The translations under genes were made by a program, and so were the position numbers. Positions 25,614 through 34,051 of a DNA stretch of 36,373 nucleotides are shown here, in pieces. The DNA comes from Lutibacter sp. (lineage in GTDB: Bacteria; Bacteroidota; Bacteroidia; Flavobacteriales; Flavobacteriaceae): positions 1 to 36,373 of the forward strand of contig DAIDMK010000028.1 of NCBI GenBank assembly GCA_027449025.1, written 5' to 3'. Position 1 is the first letter of the stretch. Every line of letters begins with the position of its first letter. The notes beneath the pieces are model-generated. The model had not been told where the DNA came from. It worked only from the letters and a program-made list of their open reading frames with translations, and searched no databases.

Positions 25614-28574
25614 ATGAAAACAAAGATAATTTATGCCTTATTATTCCTTCCTTTCTTAATTTTTGCTCAGGAAAGAACTGTTTCAGGTAAAGTTACTTCA
25701 TCAGATGGAGTACCTATTCCTTCGGTAAATGTTTTAATAAAAAATACAACCAAAGGAGTTATAACTGATTTTGATGGAAATTATGCCATTAATGCTGCTA
25801 ATAATGACATATTGGTTTTTAGCTATATTGGAATGAAACCAAAAGAAATTGTGGTTGGAACGGCTAACATTATTAATGTTTTGCTTGAAGACAGCGCCGA
25901 GAATTTAGAGGAAGTTGTTGTGATTGGATATGGCTCTGTTCAAAAAAGAGATTTAACCGGTTCAATTACCAGCATTAAATCTGAAGATCTTTTGAAACAG
26001 CCATCTTTAACGGCCGCCCAATCTTTGCAAGGAAAAGCTTCGGGTGTTCAAATTATTAGCTCTGGTGCTCCTGGAAGTTCTCCTGTGGTGCGGATTAGAG
26101 GAACTGGGACTGTAATGGCAGGTCGAGACCCTATTTATGTTGTGGATGGTATAATTACAGATAGAATAGACAATATAAATAGTGAAGACATTGTTTCTAT
26201 GGATATTTTAAAAGATGCTTCTTCATTGGCCATTTATGGTAGCAGAGGTGCCAATGGTGTTGTCATGGTCACCACAAAATCAGGTAAAGAAGGTAAAATA
26301 AAAGTGGATGTTTCCTCTTATTATGGGGCTAAAACAGTATTAAGTAAAGTAAATATGGCCGATGCATCATCATATACAAACTTTTCTAACACCGCTTTCG
26401 GATACAATCGTTTTTCTGCAAATCCACAATACAACACCGATTGGTTTGATGAAATTACCAGAACAGGTAGTGTTATGAATCATAATATTTCCGTAAGTGG
26501 CGGAAATGAAAAAACAATGGCTTTTTTTAGTGCAAATTTTTATGAAGAAGAAGGAATTTTAATTGGCAACGATTACAGAAGGTTAAATTTAAGAAATAAG
26601 GTTGATTATAATATTTCTTCTAAATTAAAATTCGGGCATAATATTTCGTTGTCTTTAAATCGCTCAACACCTAAGCCATACAGCGCATTCACAAACGCCT
26701 ACAAACAATCCCCATTGGTTCCAGTTCGTTATGCTGATGGTGTATTTGCGGGAAGATATGGGGTTCCATTTGATGATTTAGGCGCCCAATATAACAACGT
26801 TGGGAATCCGGTTTCTCAGCTTGATTTAAGTAATGAGTTGATTAAAAATTTAATTATTCAGGGAAATTTTACTGCTGAATATAAAATTATGGATAATTTA
26901 AAATTCAACACCAGTTTTGGTATTGAAAGCGGGTATGGAAAATCCTATAATTTTGTCAATAATCTTGATGCCTTTTTGGCTGGTGATCCTAGTAGGGAAG
27001 ACGAAGATTATAATTCAACCAACCTAAATACATTAACTTCAAATAAAAGTGATTATTACCATTGGGTATATGATGCGTTTTTGACCTATGATAAAACTTT
27101 TGACGATGTGCATAATTTTAAAATTGTGTTAGGTACAACCACCGAAGAAGAACAAAGTAGCTATTTAGAGGGGTCTAGGAATAATGTGCCGGAAAATTCC
27201 GATTTATTTTCAATAAATAATGGTGATGCAGGTACCGATTTGGTGAGTGGCGAAGATTCTGATGTTAAAAGATTACGTTCATATTTTGCTAGGATGAGTT
27301 ATGATTATTTGCATAAATACTTAGTAACTGCCACTATTAGAAGAGATGGTTCAAGCGTATTTGCAAATAAAGATAAAAATTGGGGTAATTTTCCCTCTGT
27401 TGGTTTAGGATGGGTTATTTCAAAAGAAAGCTTTTTAGAAAATGTTGAATTTTTGGACAATTTAAAATTAAGAGCAAGTTGGGGCGAATTGGGGAACCAA
27501 AATATACCGTTAAATGTACTAACTTTTAATAATGATCTTAGTTATGTATTAGGTCCAAATCAGGAGATTGTACAAGGTTCAACCATTACTGCTATTATTG
27601 ATGAAGATGTAAGCTGGGAAGTAACCCAAGAAATTGATTTTGGTATTGAGTTTGGTTTTCTTAACAACCGTCTTACCGGAGAAATAGATTATTACAACCG
27701 CCTAAACAGAAATGCAATATTACCGATTAGCTTACCCCAAGCTTTTGGTGCAAGTGGCACAACGCTTACCCATGCAGGTAAAATTAGAAATAAGGGGTTT
27801 GAATTCGCTTTAAACTGGAAAGATAAAATTAATGATAAGTTCAATTATAATATTGGTGGTAATTTAACCACAAATAAAAATGAATTGGAAAAAATAACCA
27901 ATGAATTTGCCTTTGAACAAAAAGGGGGAAATATTGGTAATGGAGAATACACAAAATTATTGAGAGAAGGGGAACCAGTTGGTAGTTTTTATCTTCTAGA
28001 AGTATTAGGAATAGATGAACGCGGTGAATTTATTTATAATGACTTTAATAAGGACAATCAAATTACCGATCAGGATCGCCAATTTTTTGGCTCTTCACAA
28101 CCAGATATTTTCTATGGTATAAATATTGGATTAAACTACAATAAATGGGATTTAAACATTGATGGCTATGGAAGTGCCGGTGGTATGGTATATAATGGTA
28201 AAAAAGCACAGCGCTTTGGAGGTGAAAATATTGAGCAACGTGTTGCTGATAATTCGTTTTCTCTTTCAAATACCTCTAGTCAAAATCCGAAACCATCCAA
28301 TGCAGTTCCCCCTTCTTCCACCTACTTTTTAGAAAGTGGCGACTTTTTTAGAATAAATAATATTTCCCTAGGCTATACCTTACCTAAAATATTAGAGGAA
28401 ATTCAGAAAATAAGAATCTATGCATTGGCGCAAAATCCTTTCATCATCAAAAGTTTTACGGGATTTACACCTGAATTACCGGGTAATGGAGATCCTATGG
28501 GAAGTTCTGGAATTGAGTTAGATGCTTACCCTTCAGTATCATCTTATATGTTAGGCGTTAATATAAATTTTTAA
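25614..28574 (+). CDS. SusC/RagA family TonB-linked outer-membrane transporter
   Basis: This 986-residue protein has a signal peptide (cleaved at about 'FA-Q', residue 18/19), a carboxypeptidase-regulatory-like domain ('VSGKVTSSDGVPIPSVNVLI'), a TonB box 'EEVVVIGYG' (99-107), a plug domain ('AAQSLQGKASGVQI', 'DPIYVVDGI', 'GSRGANGVVMVTTKSGK') and a 22-strand-type barrel ending 'YMLGVNINF' with terminal Phe. It imports oligosaccharides across the outer membrane using TonB energy. SusD follows after 12 bases. The 225-base upstream gap has a perfect dyad AGTATT-A-AATACT (25421-25433) and a T/A-rich stretch at about 25549-25565; I cannot place a consensus promoter. Confidence 0.97.
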   Translation: MKTKIIYALLFLPFLIFAQERTVSGKVTSSDGVPIPSVNVLIKNTTKGVITDFDGNYAINAANNDILVFSYIGMKPKEIVVGTANIINVLLEDSAENLEEVVVIGYGSVQKRDLTGSITSIKSEDLLKQPSLTAAQSLQGKASGVQIISSGAPGSSPVVRIRGTGTVMAGRDPIYVVDGIITDRIDNINSEDIVSMDILKDASSLAIYGSRGANGVVMVTTKSGKEGKIKVDVSSYYGAKTVLSKVNMADASSYTNFSNTAFGYNRFSANPQYNTDWFDEITRTGSVMNHNISVSGGNEKTMAFFSANFYEEEGILIGNDYRRLNLRNKVDYNISSKLKFGHNISLSLNRSTPKPYSAFTNAYKQSPLVPVRYADGVFAGRYGVPFDDLGAQYNNVGNPVSQLDLSNELIKNLIIQGNFTAEYKIMDNLKFNTSFGIESGYGKSYNFVNNLDAFLAGDPSREDEDYNSTNLNTLTSNKSDYYHWVYDAFLTYDKTFDDVHNFKIVLGTTTEEEQSSYLEGSRNNVPENSDLFSINNGDAGTDLVSGEDSDVKRLRSYFARMSYDYLHKYLVTATIRRDGSSVFANKDKNWGNFPSVGLGWVISKESFLENVEFLDNLKLRASWGELGNQNIPLNVLTFNNDLSYVLGPNQEIVQGSTITAIIDEDVSWEVTQEIDFGIEFGFLNNRLTGEIDYYNRLNRNAILPISLPQAFGASGTTLTHAGKIRNKGFEFALNWKDKINDKFNYNIGGNLTTNKNELEKITNEFAFEQKGGNIGNGEYTKLLREGEPVGSFYLLEVLGIDERGEFIYNDFNKDNQITDQDRQFFGSSQPDIFYGINIGLNYNKWDLNIDGYGSAGGMVYNGKKAQRFGGENIEQRVADNSFSLSNTSSQNPKPSNAVPPSSTYFLESGDFFRINNISLGYTLPKILEEIQKIRIYALAQNPFIIKSFTGFTPELPGNGDPMGSSGIELDAYPSVSSYMLGVNINF

Positions 28575-28586
28575 ATTTTTGGCTTT

Positions 28587-30044
28587 ATGAAAAAAAATAT
28601 AAACATATTAATTACAAGTTTGATGCTTTTGGCTTTCTTATCTTGTAATGACAACGATTTTCTTGACGTAAATCCGTCAACAGAAACTCCCGAACAAGCT
28701 TTATCAAGCCCAACGGCTGCAACAGAATTGGTAAATGCAACCTATAATAAATTGTTAGATTGGAATATCAGCTCATTTTCATGGATTGGAGTAAGTAGCA
28801 TTACTACTGATGATGCAGATAAAGGAAGTGATCCCGGTGATACTGGAGGTGATAAAGATTTATTGGATAATTTAAATTTTTCTGGTACAACAATCTCTTT
28901 TAATGAAGTTTGGGAAGGAAATTATCAAGGTATTGCCAGGGCAAATGAAGCGCTTAAATATCTACCCGATTTAGATATTGATGAAACCCTTAAAAGTAGA
29001 TTGATTGGGGAAAGTAAATTTCTAAGAGGCTTATTCTATTTCAGATTGGCAAGAATGTTTGGAGGGGTTCCTTTAATTAATAGTGTGCCTGATATCCAAA
29101 ACGAAGATGATATCAATGCCGCAAACATAAGAGTTACCAGAAAGGAAATTTATGAATTTATTATAGCAGATCTAACAGATGCTGCTGCCGACTTACCAAC
29201 ACAATATGGTGCTGCAGATCTTGGTAGGGCTACCAAAGGAGCTGCTTTGGCCTTATTGGCAAAAGTACATATGTATAATTTGGAAGACCCAGATCGTTGG
29301 CAAAAAGTAAAAGATTTAACCACCCAGGTAATGGGTATGGGCTATGATTTAACAACCAATTATGAGGATATTTGGAAAGAAATCAGTGAAAACAACATAG
29401 AATCTATATTTGAAATTCAGGCAAGAGGCGAAACGCCCAACAAAGGTGTTCAAGGCTATTTTGTGAGTCAGGGCGCCCGTGGTGCCGGTGGCTGGGGCTG
29501 GGGTTTTAATACACCAAGCCAAGATTTGGCGAATGCCTATGAAGCTGGTGATACCAGAAGGGATGCCACCATTATTTTTAGAGGGGAAACCTTATGGGAT
29601 GGGCTTTTGGTAGCGAATACAGTTTCAAACCCAATGTACAACCAAAAAGCTTATGTGAGCAAAACTGCAGAAACTTTTAATGGAAACGACTGGGAATCAA
29701 ATAAAAACGTCCGTATCTTAAGATATGCCGAAGTGCTTTTAATGAATGCTGAAGCTTCAATAGAAGTTGGTGGTGATGCTGCTACTCCGTTAAATAGAGT
29801 TAGGCATAGAGCTGGTTTAGGAGACGCTCCTGTAGTAGATAGAATGGCTATCTGGAAAGAACGCAGGTTAGAACTTGCCTTTGAACACGATCGTTATTTC
29901 GATTTGGTGCGTCAAGGAAGGGCAGGCGCAGTGCTTAGAGCTCACGGCAAAAATTTTGTGGATGGAAAACACGAACTATTTCCAATACCACAAGCCCAAA
30001 TTGATTTAAGTAAAGGATTATTGGTACAAAATCCAGGTTACTAA
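28587..30044 (+). CDS. SusD/RagB family surface nutrient-binding lipoprotein
   Basis: This 485-residue protein has a lipoprotein signal with Cys20 ('LLAFLSCNDND') and the SusD fold: TPR-like helices with 'ESKFLRGLFYFRLARMFGGV', 'ATKGAALALLAKVHMY', 'RILRYAEVLLMNAEA' and the C-terminal 'KERRLELAFEHDRYFDLVRQ'. It sits as a lid on the SusC barrel and binds glycan. The acidic and Gly-rich stretch after the lipid Cys suits surface export. It is co-transcribed with susC. An 18-bp stem-loop begins seven bases after its stop codon. Confidence 0.97.
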   Translation: MKKNINILITSLMLLAFLSCNDNDFLDVNPSTETPEQALSSPTAATELVNATYNKLLDWNISSFSWIGVSSITTDDADKGSDPGDTGGDKDLLDNLNFSGTTISFNEVWEGNYQGIARANEALKYLPDLDIDETLKSRLIGESKFLRGLFYFRLARMFGGVPLINSVPDIQNEDDINAANIRVTRKEIYEFIIADLTDAAADLPTQYGAADLGRATKGAALALLAKVHMYNLEDPDRWQKVKDLTTQVMGMGYDLTTNYEDIWKEISENNIESIFEIQARGETPNKGVQGYFVSQGARGAGGWGWGFNTPSQDLANAYEAGDTRRDATIIFRGETLWDGLLVANTVSNPMYNQKAYVSKTAETFNGNDWESNKNVRILRYAEVLLMNAEASIEVGGDAATPLNRVRHRAGLGDAPVVDRMAIWKERRLELAFEHDRYFDLVRQGRAGAVLRAHGKNFVDGKHELFPIPQAQIDLSKGLLVQNPGY

Positions 30045-30050
30045 AAAATT

Positions 30051-30131
30051 AATCAAAAGACTTTTTGCACTGTTGCACACAGCATTATTTTAATGTTGAC
30101 AACCAAATTTTAGGTAAAAAGTCTTTTGGTT
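30051..30131 (+). promoter_or_regulatory. Long stem-loop directly after susD
   Basis: Arms 30051-30068 and 30114-30131 pair over 18 positions with two G-U wobbles and no mismatch. The 45-base loop contains two small hairpins (CTGT/ACAG and GTTG/CAAC). No long U run follows, so it is a weak candidate for an intrinsic terminator and a better one for an RNA processing or stabilising structure that could separate susCD from the enzyme genes. Confidence 0.5.
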
Positions 30132-30227
30132 ATAGAAATTTAATTTTAAAAAGGTTCATTCCTTTTATTATTGACTTTAATAAGTTAGGAAACAAGCATG
30201 GTAAAAGGTGTATTACCCAACGAAATG

Positions 30228-30290
30228 ACTGACAGCGAACCTGCCTGCGGAAGGCAGCATGTTTGTGCTGGGCACAGTCGAAAGATGACC
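30228..30290. repeat. GC-rich intergenic palindromic element upstream of the GH144-like gene
   Basis: Within the AT-rich susD/GH144 gap, a much more GC-rich island contains the hairpin CTGCC-TGCGGAA-GGCAG (30241-30257) followed by GTGCTGGGCACAGTCGAAAGATGAC. I recall similar REP-like pieces in flavobacterial genomes, but this is from memory. I see no promoter for the next gene in this gap. Confidence 0.4.
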
Positions 30291-30313
30291 TTTAAAAAAA
30301 ATGATATAGACAC

Positions 30314-31666
30314 ATGAAACTTACATCCCGCATATTTACATTAATAGCTTTTTGTCTGTTTTACACCTCCTTACAATCTTGTTCCGGAAGTGAAAACAAC
30401 ACAAATCCAACTGATCCACTGCCGCAACAACTTACTGATACCGAGTTGATGGATTTGGTACAAAAAAACACGTTTAAGTATTTTTGGGATTTTGCACATC
30501 CTGTAAGTGGTTTGGCCTTAGAGCGATCAAACGTAGAAGCTTACGGAGGGGAAGCTTCTAACATTGTTACCACAGGCGGAAGCGGTTTTGGCGTAATGGC
30601 CATTGTTGTAGGCGTTGAAAGAAATTATATTACAAGAGATCAAGCCATAGAACGTTTGCATAAAATAACCGATTTTTTATTAAAAGCTGATCGTTTTCAC
30701 GGGGCTTTTCCACATTGGTATTATGGAGATACGGGAAAAGTGAGACCTTTTTTCTCAACAGATGATGGTGGCGATATTGTTGAAACCTCCTTTTTGATTC
30801 AGGGTTTATTAACAGTTCGCCAATATTTTAACAAGGACAACACGCTAGAAAATTCACTTCGGACTAAAATTAACCAATTGTGGAATGAAGTAGAATGGGA
30901 TTGGTACACCAATAATAAAGATGTCTTGATTTGGCATTGGTCTCCAAATTATGGCTGGGCCATAAATCATGAAATAACAGGCTATGATGAAGCCCTTATA
31001 ACCTATGTGCTGGCTGCATCATCAACAAACCATGCGATAAACAAAACTGCTTATCAAAATGGCTGGACAAAAGGAAATGAATTTACCAATGGCACGGTGT
31101 ATTATCAAAAATGGAAGTTGCCATTGGGACCAAGTTATGGCGGACCTCTATTTTTTGCGCATTATTCTTTTTTAGGATTAGATCCGAGAAATTTGGCTGA
31201 TAAATACGCAAATTATTGGGATCAAAACGTAAGTCATACGCTTATAAATCGAGAATATTGTGTTAGTAATCCGAAACGATTTGTTGGATATGGCGCGGAA
31301 AATTGGGGGCTCACAGCAAGCGACGACCACCAAGGTTATTCGGCCCACAGTCCAACAAATGATTTAGGTGTTATTTCCCCAACAGCAGCATTGTCATCAT
31401 TTCCCTATACGCCAGAATATTCTATGCAAGCAATGCGAAATTTCTATTATAATTTCGATGGAAAACTATGGGGAGATTACGGATTTTATGATGCTTTTAA
31501 CCAGACAGAAAATTGGTATGCCACAAATTATTTGGCTATTGACCAAGGGCCAATAATTATTATGATTGAAAATCACCGAACCGGATTGCTTTGGGATTTA
31601 TTTATGTCGAGTCCGGAAGTGCAGGCAGGATTAAAAAAATTAGAATTTACAAGTCCGCATTTTTAA
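30314..31666 (+). CDS. Glucoamylase-family (GH144-like) lipoprotein, putative endo-beta-glucanase
   Basis: This 450-residue protein has a lipoprotein signal with Cys23 ('YTSLQSCSG') and one catalytic domain of the 'glucoamylase' family (Pfam Glycoamylase, PF10091), an (alpha/alpha)6-type fold. Typical stretches are 'QKNTFKYFWDFAHPVSGLA', 'FGVMAIVVGVERNYITR', 'DDGGDIVETSFLIQGLL', 'NHEITGYDEALITYVLAASS' and 'FFAHYSFLGLDPR'. The characterised bacterial members are GH144 endo-beta-1,2-glucanases (Chitinophaga pinensis SGL). Conserved acids in the third and fourth stretches are candidates for catalysis. The adjacent GH3 gene, 47 bases downstream, fits sequential degradation. Other beta-glucans remain possible for this broad family. 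Confidence 0.88.
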   Translation: MKLTSRIFTLIAFCLFYTSLQSCSGSENNTNPTDPLPQQLTDTELMDLVQKNTFKYFWDFAHPVSGLALERSNVEAYGGEASNIVTTGGSGFGVMAIVVGVERNYITRDQAIERLHKITDFLLKADRFHGAFPHWYYGDTGKVRPFFSTDDGGDIVETSFLIQGLLTVRQYFNKDNTLENSLRTKINQLWNEVEWDWYTNNKDVLIWHWSPNYGWAINHEITGYDEALITYVLAASSTNHAINKTAYQNGWTKGNEFTNGTVYYQKWKLPLGPSYGGPLFFAHYSFLGLDPRNLADKYANYWDQNVSHTLINREYCVSNPKRFVGYGAENWGLTASDDHQGYSAHSPTNDLGVISPTAALSSFPYTPEYSMQAMRNFYYNFDGKLWGDYGFYDAFNQTENWYATNYLAIDQGPIIIMIENHRTGLLWDLFMSSPEVQAGLKKLEFTSPHF

Positions 31667-31713
31667 TAGAAAATCTGTTTGCGATTTACTTGTGCTTAAA
31701 AATTTAAAATAAA

Positions 31714-33987
31714 ATGAAAATTAAATACATCATCATTCCATTTTTTGCCATACTGCTTGGATTTATAAGCTGTACAGAAAAGACGGTCGTTGCTAAACAA
31801 GATTTAAGCAGCACTCCTGAAACTAAATCTGATGCAAAAATGGAATCTTTTTTAGACAGTTTGACCAAAATGATGACACTTGATGAAAAAATTGGGCAAC
31901 TGGTTCTTTTGTCAACCGACTGGGAAAAAACGGGGCCAACCATTAACGATAATTATAAAAATTTAATTAAAGCAGGAAAAGTTGGCAATATTTTTAATGC
32001 TTACACGGTTGATTTTACCAGAGAATTACAACAGCTCGCTGTTGAAAATACCCGACTTGGTATTCCGCTATTGTTCGGTTATGACGTGATTCACGGACAT
32101 CGTACAATTTTTCCTATTTCCTTGGGAGAATCTTCAAGCTGGGATTTAAAAGCCATTGAAAATAGTGCGCGTATTGCAGCTACAGAAGCTTCCGCAGAAG
32201 GAATTCATTGGACTTTTGCCCCTATGGTTGACATCTCAAGAGATGCGCGTTGGGGAAGGGTTTCAGAAGGATCGGGAGAAGATGTTTATTTGGGTTCAGA
32301 AATAGCCAAAGCAAGAGTGAAAGCTTTTCAGGGAGACGATTTATTTGCAACAAATACCATTTTGGCTTGTGCAAAACATTATGCAGCCTATGGTGCCGCC
32401 ATTGCTGGTAGAGATTACAATACAGTTGATATGTCTGACAGGGAATTAAGAACCACTTATTTACCTCCTTTTAAAGCGACTGTTGATGCTGGGGTTTCCA
32501 CTTTTATGACTGCTTTTAATGATGTAAATGGCGTACCCGCAAGCGGAAATAAATACTTGCTGACAGATATTTTAAGAAATGAATGGGGGTTTGAAGGATT
32601 TGTGGTCACCGATTACACCTCCATAAATGAATTAGTCCCTCACGGCGTGGCAAAAGACAATAAGGAAGCAGCTGATATCGCCATAAATGCGGGTGTGGAT
32701 ATGGATATGCAAGGTGGTGCTTATATGGACTATTTAAAAGAGCTAATTGCTGATGGGAAAGTGACAGAACAACAGGTTACAACCGCAGCGAGAAGAATTT
32801 TAGCCTTAAAATATAAATTGGGCTTGTTTTCAGATCCTTACCGATACTGTGATGAAACAAGAGAAAAGGAATTGTTAATGACGCCCGAACACCTTGAGGC
32901 GGCAAGAGATATGGCAAGAAAATCGAGCGTGCTTTTGAAAAATAGCAAGCAAACACTTCCTATTTCCAAAGATAAAAAAGTTGCCTTAATTGGTCCATTG
33001 GCAAATGACAAATACAATATTATTGGATCCTGGTCTGCAGCTGGTGACCGATATACAAAACCGGTAACTGTCTTGGAAGGTTTCAAAGGAAAAATTACAA
33101 ATCAGGCAAATCTTTTGTTTGCGCAGGGATGTGAAATAAATTCAGAAGATACTGCCGATTTTCAAAATGCGATAAACATCGCTAAAAAAGCAGATGTGGT
33201 AGTGATGGTTATGGGAGAATCCGAAGGAATGTCAGGCGAAGCAGCAAGCAGAACAAATCTTGACTTACCAGGAAATCAAAAAGAATTGTTAATGGCTATT
33301 AAAAAATTAGGCAAACCGATGGTGTTGGTATTAATGAACGGAAGACCTTTAACACTGGAATGGGAAAACGAAAATATGGATGCTATTTTAGAAGCCTGGT
33401 TCCCTGGAACAATGGGCGGTTATGCCATTGCAGATTTAATTTTTGGAGATGCAAATCCTTCAGGGAAATTAACTATGACCTTCCCAAGAAATGTTGGCCA
33501 AATCCCTATTTATTATAATGTAAAAAATACTGGAAGACCATATGAATTGAATGGCCCTGAACAAAAATTCCGTTCAAGATACCTCGACGTTTCCAATTCA
33601 CCACTTTATCCGTTTGGCTATGGATTGAGTTACACTACATTTAAATACACAGATTTCGCTGTAGATAAAAAAACGTATGCATTTAAAGAAACTATAAACA
33701 TTAGCGTAAAGGTTACAAACACCGGAACTGTTAAAGGTGAAGAAGTTGTGCAACTTTATATGAGGGATATGGTAGCGAGTGTTACCCTGCCTTTAAAAGA
33801 ACTTAAACGCTTTGAAAAAATAATGCTGATGCCAAAAGAATCTAAAAAAGTGACTTTCACCCTAACTTCTGATGACCTAGCGTTTTATACGAAAGATATG
33901 AGTTTTAAAGCTGAGGCTGGTGAATTTAAACTTTTTGTGGGGACAAATAGTGAATCGTTGCTTGAAACAACCTTTACGCTGAAATAA
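31714..33987 (+). CDS. GH3 beta-glucosidase lipoprotein (BglX-like)
   Basis: This 757-residue protein has a lipoprotein signal with Cys20 ('LLGFISCTEK'), the GH3 N-terminal barrel ('GIPLLFGYDVIHGHRTIFP', 'CAKHYAAYGA'), the nucleophile D300 in 'GFVVTDYTSINE', the second GH3 domain ('VMVMGESEGMSGEA', which holds likely acid/base residues) and a fibronectin type III-like C-terminal domain ('VKVTNTGTVKGEEVVQLYM'). It would release glucose from beta-gluco-oligosaccharides. GH3 enzymes in GH144-bearing loci, such as B. thetaiotaomicron BT_3567, act on sophoro-oligosaccharides, but linkage specificity cannot be read from this sequence. It follows the GH144-like gene by 47 bases and lies 64 bases before the repeat lipoprotein. 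Confidence 0.95.
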   Translation: MKIKYIIIPFFAILLGFISCTEKTVVAKQDLSSTPETKSDAKMESFLDSLTKMMTLDEKIGQLVLLSTDWEKTGPTINDNYKNLIKAGKVGNIFNAYTVDFTRELQQLAVENTRLGIPLLFGYDVIHGHRTIFPISLGESSSWDLKAIENSARIAATEASAEGIHWTFAPMVDISRDARWGRVSEGSGEDVYLGSEIAKARVKAFQGDDLFATNTILACAKHYAAYGAAIAGRDYNTVDMSDRELRTTYLPPFKATVDAGVSTFMTAFNDVNGVPASGNKYLLTDILRNEWGFEGFVVTDYTSINELVPHGVAKDNKEAADIAINAGVDMDMQGGAYMDYLKELIADGKVTEQQVTTAARRILALKYKLGLFSDPYRYCDETREKELLMTPEHLEAARDMARKSSVLLKNSKQTLPISKDKKVALIGPLANDKYNIIGSWSAAGDRYTKPVTVLEGFKGKITNQANLLFAQGCEINSEDTADFQNAINIAKKADVVVMVMGESEGMSGEAASRTNLDLPGNQKELLMAIKKLGKPMVLVLMNGRPLTLEWENENMDAILEAWFPGTMGGYAIADLIFGDANPSGKLTMTFPRNVGQIPIYYNVKNTGRPYELNGPEQKFRSRYLDVSNSPLYPFGYGLSYTTFKYTDFAVDKKTYAFKETINISVKVTNTGTVKGEEVVQLYMRDMVASVTLPLKELKRFEKIMLMPKESKKVTFTLTSDDLAFYTKDMSFKAEAGEFKLFVGTNSESLLETTFTLK

Positions 33988-34051
33988 AAAATTATAAATA
34001 CATAAATCAAATCCAAAATAGCAGTTTTAACGATAACAAAAACAGAACTTT

